This document shows positions 17,058-24,432 of a stretch of DNA of 64,000 nt, in pieces (position 1 is the stretch's first letter; every line of letters begins with the position of its first letter). Origin of the DNA: Aciditerrimonas ferrireducens (GTDB lineage Bacteria > Actinomycetota > Acidimicrobiia > Acidimicrobiales > UBA8190). The stretch lies in NCBI RefSeq assembly GCF_023130475.1, contig NZ_JAKHEX010000001.1:351917-415916 (forward strand). The letters are read 5' to 3'. Under the pieces are notes generated by a model that saw only the letters and a list, made by a program, of their open reading frames with translations, was not told the origin of the DNA and did not search any database. A program made the position numbers and the translations under genes.

Positions 17058-17675
17058 TCAGTGCTGCTGGTCGAGCCGCCAGAAACCCGGGCCACGGGCA
17101 GCCTCCAGTTCCGCCAGGGCACGTCGATGGACCTCTCGCGCCTGGGCCGGGGTGACGACCTCCTCGGGAGGCACCGGCTCGATGACGAGGCTGGTCCGGT
17201 CCTCGTAGAGGTGCTCCCCCGCCAGCAGGGCTCGGGGGTCGTAGGGCCAGATGAAGGCTTGGCGGCTGGCGACGTGGTAGTGGGCGTCGGGGTCATCGAC
17301 CTCGTAGCCCACGGCGCGCAGCGACGCGCCGGTGGCGAGCTGGTGGAAGGTGATCTCGTCGCAGATGCCCCAGTCCGCCACCGCCAGGTTGTCGTCGGAG
17401 TGCCAGAGGACCGTCTCGCCCACGCCCCGGTAGAAGGCGAGGACCGCGTCCCGGCCCTCGACCACCTGGGCACCGTTGCCCCAGCTGACCCGGTACACGG
17501 GGTGCTCGACGGTCATGTCGTCAGCCACGATGGCCTGGTACTCGCCGGCACCCTCGAGGTGCACGTGCCGCCAGAAGTTCAGGAGCATGGCTCGGTGGAG
17601 GGGCTTCTCGGTCCGGGCCAGGAGCGCCGCGGTGGGCTCCATGCACCGCCGGATCTGATCGAGGAAGTCGGTCAT
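17058..17675 (-). CDS. NTF2-like / SnoaL-fold protein of unknown function
   Basis: A 205-residue protein whose central part (FWRHVHLEGAGEYQAIVADD, TVEHPVYRVSWG, GRDAVLAFYRGVG) fits the NTF2-like superfamily, which includes SnoaL cyclases, small isomerases and stress proteins. It has no signal peptide or membrane segment. It lies 56 bases downstream of folD in the same direction, with a good GAGGAG Shine-Dalgarno. Its position suggests a small-molecule step such as a tautomerase or isomerase in the aromatic or C1 pathway, but nothing in the sequence proves this. Confidence 0.72.
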   Translation of the reverse strand: MTDFLDQIRRCMEPTAALLARTEKPLHRAMLLNFWRHVHLEGAGEYQAIVADDMTVEHPVYRVSWGNGAQVVEGRDAVLAFYRGVGETVLWHSDDNLAVADWGICDEITFHQLATGASLRAVGYEVDDPDAHYHVASRQAFIWPYDPRALLAGEHLYEDRTSLVIEPVPPEEVVTPAQAREVHRRALAELEAARGPGFWRLDQQH

Positions 17676-17731
17676 TGGGGTCGCTCCTCTCTGTTTCACT
17701 TGGGGCCCGTCAGGGGAAGGGTCCTCGAGGG

Positions 17732-18652
17732 TCACGCAGCCTGGACGTGGGTCCGCCGGGCGGCGAGCTGGGCGGCGTGCAGGGTGTTGCGCAGCAGCCA
17801 GACGTCGGTGACCGGGCCTACGCCGCCGGGGACCGGCGTGAGGGCGCTGGCGACGTCGCGGACGTCGTCGGAACGGACGTCCCCGACGAGGCGGGTCTGG
17901 CCGGTGACGGGGTCGGCGACGGGGTTGATGCCCACGTCGATGACGATGGCGCCGGGTTTGAGGTGCTCGGGGCCGATCAGGCCGGGGACGCCGGCCGCGA
18001 CGACCAGGATGTCGGCTTGGCGGGTGAGCTCGGCGAGCCGGCCGGCCTGCGAGGTGTGCTCGTCGCAGGAGACGACGGTGGCGTTGCGCTGCATGCCGAG
18101 GAGGACCGCGGGCTTGCCGACGTTGTTCGAGCGCCCGACGACCACGAGCAGGCTTCGACGGTAGAAGGTGCCAGGTTCGGTGCCGCTCCGCTGGAGGTGG
18201 CGGTCGAGGAGGTGGAAGCAGGACGCCGGGGTGGAGGGCACGAAACGGGGGGTGCCCAGGGCTAGGAGGCCGGCGTTCTTCGGGTGGAGGGCCTCGATGT
18301 CCTTGGCCGGGTCCAGGCTCCGGAAGACCTCGGCCTCGTCGTGCGTCTTGCCGAGGGGGCGCAAGACCAGGATCCCGCTGATGCGGGGATCGGCGTTGCA
18401 GCGACCGATGCTGGCCAGGAGGTCGGCCTGCTCCGCGTCGGCGGGGAGGTGCTCGCGATGGTAGAGGCAGTCGAGCTCCTCCGCGAGGCGCCGGACCCGG
18501 CGCTCGTAGGCGCTGGCAGCCGGGTCGTCGCCGACTTGGATGGTGGCGAGCCCCGGACGGGTCCCGTGCCGGCGCAGCGCGTCGATCTCTCCGACGAGGT
18601 GTGCCTTGAGCTCCTGGGCGGCGGCCCGCCCGTCGATGAGGGTGGCGGCCAT
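17732..18652 (-). CDS. folD: FolD-like methylene-THF dehydrogenase lacking canonical catalytic residues
   Basis: A 306-residue FolD homologue. The NADP-binding part is intact (VVGRSNNVGKPAVLLG, ILVVAAGVPG, GDVRSDDV, TPVPGGVGPVT). In the active site the usual Y-x-x-x-K reads Y49-ERR-V53, so the lysine needed for cyclohydrolase chemistry is absent. QLPLP reads LRPLG, and KDVDGF reads KDIEAL. The enzyme may act only as a dehydrogenase, or on a changed folate substrate. It starts three bases after purU and belongs to the block that would oxidise methyl or methylene-THF to formate. Confidence 0.85.
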   Translation of the reverse strand: MAATLIDGRAAAQELKAHLVGEIDALRRHGTRPGLATIQVGDDPAASAYERRVRRLAEELDCLYHREHLPADAEQADLLASIGRCNADPRISGILVLRPLGKTHDEAEVFRSLDPAKDIEALHPKNAGLLALGTPRFVPSTPASCFHLLDRHLQRSGTEPGTFYRRSLLVVVGRSNNVGKPAVLLGMQRNATVVSCDEHTSQAGRLAELTRQADILVVAAGVPGLIGPEHLKPGAIVIDVGINPVADPVTGQTRLVGDVRSDDVRDVASALTPVPGGVGPVTDVWLLRNTLHAAQLAARRTHVQAA

Positions 18653-18655
18653 GGC

Positions 18656-19451
18656 TCAGGGGAACACCACGGTGCGGTTCTCGTAGGCGATGACCTTGGC
18701 CTCGAGGTGGCGGCGAACCGCCCGGGCCAGGGTGAGGCGCTCGATGTCCTTGCCCTTGCGCACGATCTCCTCGAGGGAGTCCCGGTGGCTGATGGGGGCC
18801 ACGTCCTGGGCGATGATCGGTCCCTGGTCCAGCTCGGCGGTCACGTAGTGGGCGGTGGCCCCCACGAGCTTCACCCCGCGGGTGGTCGATGAACCAGTCG
18901 CTCAGGATCTGCATGTAGCGGGCGAGGACCACCAGGTCGACCTCGTGGGAGGCGATGAGCTCGACCAGCTGCTTCTCCTGGCTGGCCTTGTCCCCCGCCA
19001 CGATGGGGACGTGGTGGAAGGGGACCTCGAAGAACCGGCAGACCTCGGCGTGGTCCGGATGGTTCGAGGCCACCAGGGCGATCTCGGCCGGCAGGTCCCC
19101 GGTCCGGGCCCGGTAGAGGAGGTCGACCAGGCAGTGGTTCTGCTTCGAGGCCAGGACGGCCACCCTCGGGACCCGGTCGAGGTCCCGGAACTCGACGCTG
19201 GCCCCGAGGGCCTCGGCGACGGGCTCGAAGGCTCCGGCCAGGGCCAGTCCCGATCGCGACGGATCGGTCATGGTGAACTCGATCCGCTGGAAGAAGCGGC
19301 CGGTGTCCCGGTCGACGTGCTGGTCGACGCTCTCGATGTTGGCGCCCTGCTCGAACAAGAACCCCGAGACCCGGGCGACGATCCCGGGCCGGTCCTGGCA
19401 CATGAGCAACAGCACCGTCCTGGCCCCTCGGACGACTTTCGGATCAGACAC
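18656..19451 (-). pseudogene. purU: Formyltetrahydrofolate deformylase PurU, internal deletion with frameshift
   Basis: PurU hydrolyses 10-formyl-THF to formate and THF. The N-terminal ACT domain (VLLLMCQDRPGIVARVSGFL) and the start of the formyltransferase domain ([31 protein letters not shown]) are normal, and the C-terminal part ([20 protein letters not shown] to the stop) is present in another frame. Between them the family has about 26 residues with the catalytic Asn/His motif NIHHSFLPAF; here these are missing and the frame shifts near 18880. As assembled it cannot be active. GTG 19451 is chosen because GAGAGGGG lies six bases upstream. folD follows after three bases. Confidence 0.85.
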
Positions 19452-19587
19452 GAGCAACCCCTCTCAGTTCGACGGACGACAGATCACGGGACGATCGACC
19501 ACCTCGGGGAGTGGGTACGTGGACAGCGATCCCCGGACGTCGTGGAACGGGGCGATCACCGGACCCCGCCTCGTTCCAACGGGCATC

Positions 19588-20303
19588 TCAGACCTCCTCC
19601 GGAGTCGTCGGGGGCGTCGCGGTCACCAGGGCAGGTGGGAGGCGCCGGAGCGCTTCGATGACGTCCTCGAGGTGGGACCGCATGGCTGCCTCGGCTTCGA
19701 CGGCTCGACCGGCACAGATCGCCTCGACGATGGCTCGATGTGCCGGACCATCTGTGCCCGGAAGTGGGCAAGGAGGCGGATGCACGTCGTGTTCTGGGCG
19801 GCCTCGTAGATCTCGTGGTGCAGGACCGCGTTCAAATCGTGGTAACGCTGGGTGTCCCCCCGGCGCACGGCCTCCTCCATCTCCCCGAGCACGGTGCGGA
19901 GTCTGCCTCGCTGTTTCGCCGTGGCCCGCTGGGCTGCCAGGGATGCGCAGAGGCCCTCGAGAGCCATCCGCACCTCGGTGACCTCGACAGCTTCTTCGAC
20001 GGAGAGCGCTTTGACCCGAGCGCCGCGGTTGCGCTGCAGCTCGACCAGGCCCTCGAAGGCCAGCTGCTGGAGGGCGGCCCGCACCGCTGCCCGCGAGGCG
20101 TCGAATCGGTCGCAGAGCTCGGCTTCCACCAGGCGTTCTCTCGGGGCGAAGGCGCCCTCGAGGATGGCTTCCCGCAGCTGGTCGACGACCGACCGGGATC
20201 GAGGGCGGCCGACGACCGAGGCGAGATCGGCACCCGTCGCTGGTGACACGGCATCAGGGCCGGGGTGCTGTCGTGCGGGCATCCGTGGCGCCTCGGAGGT
20301 CAT
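19588..20303 (-). pseudogene. GntR/FCD-family transcriptional regulator, internal deletion with frameshift
   Basis: The N-terminal winged helix (VVDQLREAILEGAFAPRERL, CDRFDASRAAVRAALQQLAF) and the helical FCD effector domain (VRMALEGLCASLAAQR, FRAQMVRH) are clear. Near 19740 the frame breaks after MVRH. The remaining part (RAIVEAICAGRAVEAEAAM, then SHLEDVIEALRRL) continues in another frame, and the roughly 15-20 residues that normally lie between are missing. The gene overlaps the upstream dehydrogenase in an ATGA. The operator TTGTTGACAA at 21209-21218 is a fitting target. If the lesion is real, the operon has lost its local repressor. Confidence 0.82.
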
Positions 20304-21088
20304 CGCGACACGCCTGAGGGTTCGGTGGTTCCCTGCTGGAGATCGCGCAGGACGGCTGCGGCAGCGGTGCTGACGTGCGGTTCGAGGCCGAGCTCCGCCA
20401 CGAGCTGGGCGGCGGCCTCCATCTCCTCCGTTCGTCGGCGGGCGTGTCGTCTCGACCCCTCGACCAGTCGGTCGAGGACACGGGCATCGGCTTCGTCCAG
20501 CTCCTTGGCGATGTGCGCTGCCAGCCAGGGTCGAAGACCGCAGGCCTCGGCGGCCGCGAGCGCCTCGAGGACCGCGGCGGCCATGCCCTTGTAGAAGACG
20601 CTCCGGAGGAGCTTCCGAGTGGCGGCGTCGCCGGGTTCCTGCCCGACCACTTCGACCTGGGCCCCGTAGGTGCCCAGGCGTTCGGCGACGAATGGGCCCC
20701 AGCGGCCCGAGGCGAGCATGGGGACCCGCAGACCCCGGCCGGGCACGGGGGCCATGATGGCCAGGTCGACGAAGGTCCGGCCGGCATCCTCGCACCGCTG
20801 GGCCAAGGACCGCTTGAGGGCCGGTGCAGCCGTGTTGGCGTCCGCCCAGACCGCCCCGGACCCAAGCGCCGGGAGGGCGGCGACGAGCGCCTCCTCGGCA
20901 TGCTCGGCGGTGGTCAGGCTGAGGATGAGGTCGGCGCCTTGGGCGGCCTCGCCCTCGCTCTCGCAGGCCCGTGCGCCAGCCGGCGCAGGGACGACGGGGT
21001 CGTAGACCCGGACCTTCGCTCCAGCGGCGACCAGGTCTCGCGCGAAGGCGCCGCCTGCCTCGCCCAGACCGAGGACGGTCACCTGCAC
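20300..21088 (-). CDS. 6-phosphogluconate-dehydrogenase-like NAD(P)-dependent oxidoreductase with DUF1932-like C-terminus
   Basis: A 262-residue dehydrogenase: N-terminal Rossmann domain with GLGEAG at residues 7-12, the beta-hydroxyacid dehydrogenase-type SLTTAEHAEEAL, and a catalytic-lysine region (RKLLRSVFYKGMAAAVLEAL). The helical C-terminal half fits the DUF1932 type. The substrate is unknown. As first gene of the divergent operon next to lig genes it could oxidise an aromatic ring-cleavage intermediate. GTG 21088 is chosen because the Rossmann fold begins at once; GGAG lies about ten bases upstream. Confidence 0.82.
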   Translation of the reverse strand: MQVTVLGLGEAGGAFARDLVAAGAKVRVYDPVVPAPAGARACESEGEAAQGADLILSLTTAEHAEEALVAALPALGSGAVWADANTAAPALKRSLAQRCEDAGRTFVDLAIMAPVPGRGLRVPMLASGRWGPFVAERLGTYGAQVEVVGQEPGDAATRKLLRSVFYKGMAAAVLEALAAAEACGLRPWLAAHIAKELDEADARVLDRLVEGSRRHARRRTEEMEAAAQLVAELGLEPHVSTAAAAVLRDLQQGTTEPSGVSR

Positions 21089-21208
21089 GGGTCGGTCACT
21101 CCGCGCGCCGCTGCCCTCATCGGAGAACACGATCCACCCCCCTCCTGCGTCGGTCGAGGCACGGCGGCCAGGCTGCCACCGGGCACGACCCAAGAAATGG
21201 CGCCGAAA

Positions 21209-21218
21209 TTGTTGACAA
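21209..21218 (-). promoter_or_regulatory. GntR-type operator TTGTTGACAA
   Basis: TTGT and ACAA form an inverted repeat around two central bases, the pattern of many FCD/GntR operators. It overlaps the predicted start of the minus-strand transcript (about 21213), so bound regulator would block transcription of the dehydrogenase-gntR-purU-folD operon. Confidence 0.5.
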
Positions 21219-21219
21219 G

Positions 21220-21248
21220 ATTGTAGCGATCAGTAGCATTCGCATCAA
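21220..21248 (-). promoter_or_regulatory. Promoter of the dehydrogenase-gntR-purU-folD operon
   Basis: On the minus strand TTGATG (21248-21243) and TACAAT (21225-21220) are 17 bases apart, a good sigma-70 match in an otherwise G+C-rich region. Confidence 0.6.
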
Positions 21249-21265
21249 GACCAGCTGTGCGAATG
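21237..21265. repeat. 8-bp inverted repeat CATTCGCA/TGCGAATG in the divergent control region
   Basis: Perfect arms at 21237-21244 and 21258-21265 with a 13-base spacer, placing the arm centres 21 bases (two helical turns) apart and covering the -35 box of the minus promoter. The inner TTCGCA/TGCGAA resembles the half-sites of the nearby PcaR-like boxes. It may be an additional operator. Confidence 0.4.
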
Positions 21266-21453
21266 GCGCTGAGAAAGGGAGGCAGAAGGGGGGCAGCGCG
21301 GCCAGGGCTGAGCCTGTGGAGCGCCCAGCGGACCTCCGAGAGGGGTGGCTGGGCCACCGTTCGCCGGCACCTGCCGACTGGAGTGAAATTCGTCGATCTT
21401 CGGCGCTGCAAGAGGGCATTGGCATGTTTCGGTCGCGACTCGACCGTCCGTCG

Positions 21454-21482
21454 TTGACGAACTGTACCAGCGCCACTACAGT
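21454..21482 (+). promoter_or_regulatory. Promoter of the importer/lig operon
   Basis: TTGACG at 21454-21459 and TACAGT at 21477-21482 are 17 bases apart. Transcription would begin near 21489, leaving a leader of about 110 bases before GTG 21601 that contains the palindrome at 21503-21521. Confidence 0.55.
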
Positions 21483-21502
21483 GCCGTTCTGAAAGCGCCA
21501 GA

Positions 21503-21521
21503 GTGTGCGTTATACGCACAC
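21503..21521 (+). promoter_or_regulatory. 19-bp perfect palindrome, PcaR-like operator
   Basis: GTGTGCGT-TAT-ACGCACAC, with arms of eight bases and a three-base centre. Its 15-base core GTGCG-N5-CGCAC matches the PcaR box layout and shares the CGCAC half-site with the box upstream of pcaI. It lies about +14 to +32 from the predicted start, the same relative place as at pcaI, so one IclR regulator may control both operons. Confidence 0.65.
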
Positions 21522-21600
21522 CGAGGGGATGAAGAGGGTTTTGCCGAGGGCGGATTCGCCGCCTGGGGGAGGGTGACCGTGAACGGACCGGGGGGTCGGG

Positions 21601-23238
21601 GTGTCGCCGGGAGCTGGTGAGGCGCGGTGGGCCGTGCGGGCCGCGGGTCTGGCGAAGCGTTTCGGGGACCACGTGGCTCTAAAGGGGGTGGACCTCGAGG
21701 TCGAGGCCGGGGAGGTCGTGGCCCTGTTGGGGGAGAACGGTTCCGGGAAGTCGACCTTGGTCAAGATCCTGGCCGGCTACCACGTTCCCGAGCCGGGCGG
21801 TCGCCTCGAGGTCGGCGGGGTCCCGGTTCCTCTCCCGGTGCCGACCGGTGCATATCACGAGCTGGGGCTGGCCTTCGTCTTCCAGGACCTGGGGCTCGCC
21901 AGTGGGCTGCGGGTAGTGGAGAACCTCTTCGTCGGCGACCGCCGCCACCTCGGCGCGGGCGCCTTGCGGCCGATCTCGTGGGGTGGCGAACTCCGGCGGG
22001 CGCGCCAGGTGCTGCGTCACTACCAGGTGGACGTCGACCCGAGGAGCCTGGTCAGGGAGCTGACCCCCACCCAGCAGGCGCTCGTGGCGATCGTCCGCGC
22101 TGCCGAGGAGCTCGAAGCGTTCCGCCGCCACGGCGCCGATCGGGGTCCTGGGCTGCTCGTCCTGGACGAACCGACGGTCTTCCTCCCGGAGGACGAGAAG
22201 GTCTTCCTTTTCGAGCTGGTCGATCGGGTCACGAGCCGGGGCACCGGTGTGCTCTTCGTCTCCCACGACCTCGTCGCCGTTCGCCAGATCGCCAGGCGGG
22301 CGGTGATCCTGCGGGACGGCGCGGTGGTCGGGACGCGCATGGTCGCCGAGGTCAGTGACGAGGAGCTGGTGGGGCTGATCTCGGGTCAACGCAGCATGGG
22401 CGACGCGCACGAGGGGCACCCGGCGACCGTTCGACTTCCGGACCAGCGACAGCTCGCCAAGGCCAATACCGGAGCGCTCGACGCTGGGTCGGTCGTCCTG
22501 GAGGCCCGGGGCGTTCGGGGCGGCCACCTGGCCGGACTGGACCTCGCCGTCCGACGCGCCGAGATCGTCGGCGTCGCCGGACTGCTCGGGTCCGGGAGCG
22601 ACGAGATCCCGTACGCGCTGTTCGGAACGTTGTCGGCAGTCCAGGGGACAGTGGCCGTCGAGGGCCGGGAGGTGCCCCTGGCCAGGCTCAGGCCCCACCA
22701 CGCCCGCCGTCTCGGTCTGGCGCTGGTTCCCGGGGACCGGAAGGTCCAAGGTGCTGCTCTCTCGTTGCCGGTCCACAAGAACCTCCTCTCGTTGGTGACC
22801 GAGCACTACTTCCGAGGTGGCGTGCTGCGGCACGGGACCATGCGATCGGTCGCCGCCAGGCGGTGCGAGGAGTTCCGGGTGCATCCCCGAGACCCGGACG
22901 CCGACATGGCCACCTTGAGCGGGGGGAACCAGCAGAAGGTGGTGTTGGCGAAGTGGCTCGAGCTGTTGCCCAAGGTGCTGTTGTTGCATGAGCCCACCCA
23001 GGGGGTCGACGTGACGACCCGGGCCGAGATCTATCGCCTGATGCGGTCGCTGAAGGAGCAGGGCCTGGCGATCCTCTGGGTGTCGAACGACTACGAGGAG
23101 TTGGCCGAGGTGTCCGATCGAGTCCTGGTGTGCGCAGCAGGTCGAATCGTTGGCGAGCTGACCGGAGAGGAGCTCTCCCGGGACCAGATCACCAGCCAGG
23201 TGTACCTGGCCAGCGCGTTGGAACAGCGGGGGGCATGA
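21601..23238 (+). CDS. ABC importer ATP-binding protein, CUT2 (RbsA/MglA) type, two fused NBDs
   Basis: A 545-residue duplicated ATPase. The first half has Walker A GENGSGKST and Walker B LLVLDEPT with FVSHD. Its signature region (RELTPTQQALVAIVRA) is atypical. The second half has a degenerate Walker A (GLLGSGSDEI) but a good signature, LSGGNQQKVVLAKWL, and HEPTQGVD; this asymmetry is usual for RbsA-type proteins. It would drive uptake with the following permease and lipoprotein. CUT2 importers classically take sugars, but the operon context points to an aromatic or other lignin-derived substrate. GTG 21601 follows GGGGGTCGGG. Confidence 0.92.
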   Translation: MSPGAGEARWAVRAAGLAKRFGDHVALKGVDLEVEAGEVVALLGENGSGKSTLVKILAGYHVPEPGGRLEVGGVPVPLPVPTGAYHELGLAFVFQDLGLASGLRVVENLFVGDRRHLGAGALRPISWGGELRRARQVLRHYQVDVDPRSLVRELTPTQQALVAIVRAAEELEAFRRHGADRGPGLLVLDEPTVFLPEDEKVFLFELVDRVTSRGTGVLFVSHDLVAVRQIARRAVILRDGAVVGTRMVAEVSDEELVGLISGQRSMGDAHEGHPATVRLPDQRQLAKANTGALDAGSVVLEARGVRGGHLAGLDLAVRRAEIVGVAGLLGSGSDEIPYALFGTLSAVQGTVAVEGREVPLARLRPHHARRLGLALVPGDRKVQGAALSLPVHKNLLSLVTEHYFRGGVLRHGTMRSVAARRCEEFRVHPRDPDADMATLSGGNQQKVVLAKWLELLPKVLLLHEPTQGVDVTTRAEIYRLMRSLKEQGLAILWVSNDYEELAEVSDRVLVCAAGRIVGELTGEELSRDQITSQVYLASALEQRGA

Positions 23239-23241
23239 GCC

Positions 23242-24288
23242 GTGACGGTGCCCGTGCAGGAGCCGAAGGCCCCGAGCGTGGAGTCGGGGTCGGGCAGCCT
23301 TCCGTCTCGTCGACAGCGTTTGCTGGAAGGTCGCCGAGGCCGGGTCGTGGAGAGCGCGATGTTGCCCTTCGCATGGCTCCTCGTCGTGGTGGGGTTCGGC
23401 GCGGACGACCCGAGCCACTTCCTGACATTGGCCAACTTCTCGACCATCTTCGGTTCGCAGGCCGTCCTGTTCGTCCTCACGATGGCCTTATTGGTACCCC
23501 TGACGAACGGAGACATCGATCTGTCCGTGGGGTCACTCTCCGGCCTGGTGTCGATGCTGGTGGTCGTGCTGAACGTCGAACACCACATCGCGATCGTGTG
23601 GTGCTGCCTCATTGGGTTGGCAGCCGGCTTGGCGGCGGGAGTATTGAACGGGGTGGCGTGTATCCGCTTCAAAGCGGATCCGTTCATCATCACGCTCGGC
23701 ACGGGCACGGTGTTCGCCGGTCTGACGGAGTTGCTCTCCAACGAGCAGACGATCACCGGCGTGTCGAGCGGGCTGACGAAGGTGATCTTCACCGACGAGT
23801 TCCTCGGGATCCCACTGGAGTTCTACTTCGGTCTGGCGATCATGCTCGTCGTCTGGTACGTGTTGACCTTCACGCCGTTCGGGCAGCGAGCCCTCTTCGT
23901 AGGGCAGTCGCGTGACGTGGCTCGCTTGAGCGGTTTCCGGGTCGACCGAATCCGCTTGCAGGGTTTCGTGGTGGCCGGGTTCGTGAGCGCGATCGCTGGG
24001 ATCTTCTTCGTGGGCACGACCGGGTCGGCGAGCCCGGGAACAGGCTCCCAGCTGCTGCTCCCGGCCTATGCCGCCGCGTTCCTCGGGCTCACCACGATCC
24101 AGCCTGGTCGGTTCAACGCGATCGGGTCGGGGATTGCCGTGTACTTCCTCGCCACGGGTGTCGCCGGTCTGGAGCTGCTCGGAGCCCAGAACTACGTCCA
24201 GGACCTCTTCTACGGAGCGATCCTGGTGATCGCGGTGATCATCTCGCGGCTCCTCGCCATGCGTCGATTTGGCAGAGGAACGGCCTGA
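23242..24288 (+). CDS. ABC importer permease, RbsC type
   Basis: A 348-residue integral membrane permease with eight or more hydrophobic segments. It has the CUT2 permease hallmarks DIDLSVGSLSGLVSML, LAAGVLNGVACIRFKADPFIITLGTGTVFAGL and AAFLGLTTIQPGRFN. It probably homodimerises to form the channel for the ligand delivered by the downstream lipoprotein. It starts three bases after the ATPase stop at a GTG, showing tight operon organisation. Confidence 0.92.
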   Translation: MTVPVQEPKAPSVESGSGSLPSRRQRLLEGRRGRVVESAMLPFAWLLVVVGFGADDPSHFLTLANFSTIFGSQAVLFVLTMALLVPLTNGDIDLSVGSLSGLVSMLVVVLNVEHHIAIVWCCLIGLAAGLAAGVLNGVACIRFKADPFIITLGTGTVFAGLTELLSNEQTITGVSSGLTKVIFTDEFLGIPLEFYFGLAIMLVVWYVLTFTPFGQRALFVGQSRDVARLSGFRVDRIRLQGFVVAGFVSAIAGIFFVGTTGSASPGTGSQLLLPAYAAAFLGLTTIQPGRFNAIGSGIAVYFLATGVAGLELLGAQNYVQDLFYGAILVIAVIISRLLAMRRFGRGTA

Positions 24289-24432
24289 GCGAGTGTCCAG
24301 CCCCGAGAAGCGCCAGCCATCGTTCTGCGGGGCTGAGAAGGGCAGTGGCGAAGCGGACAGACTGAAAGGGTGCGGAGCGTTGTCGTCGAGAGAGCAGGAG
24401 GACAGATGAGGACACGGGAAGGAGAGAAGAGC

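Larger units (their letters stand above)
21089..21600. other. Divergent intergenic control region of the aromatic island
   Basis: This 512-base stretch between the dehydrogenase and importer operons is visibly less G+C-rich than its surroundings. I find no convincing gene in it. It holds promoters for both directions, a GntR-type operator, an 8-bp inverted repeat and a 19-bp PcaR-like palindrome, each listed separately. Confidence 0.6.

Noticed and set aside
13325..17155. 1276-residue plus-strand open frame over pcaI and pabBCA
   Set aside because: Runs opposite confirmed catalytic domains; low-complexity Gly/Glu/Gln composition and no start context.
17058..17675. Polyketide biosynthesis suggested by the SnoaL-like fold
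   Set aside because: No ketosynthase or other biosynthetic genes nearby; the NTF2-like fold is far broader than polyketide cyclases.
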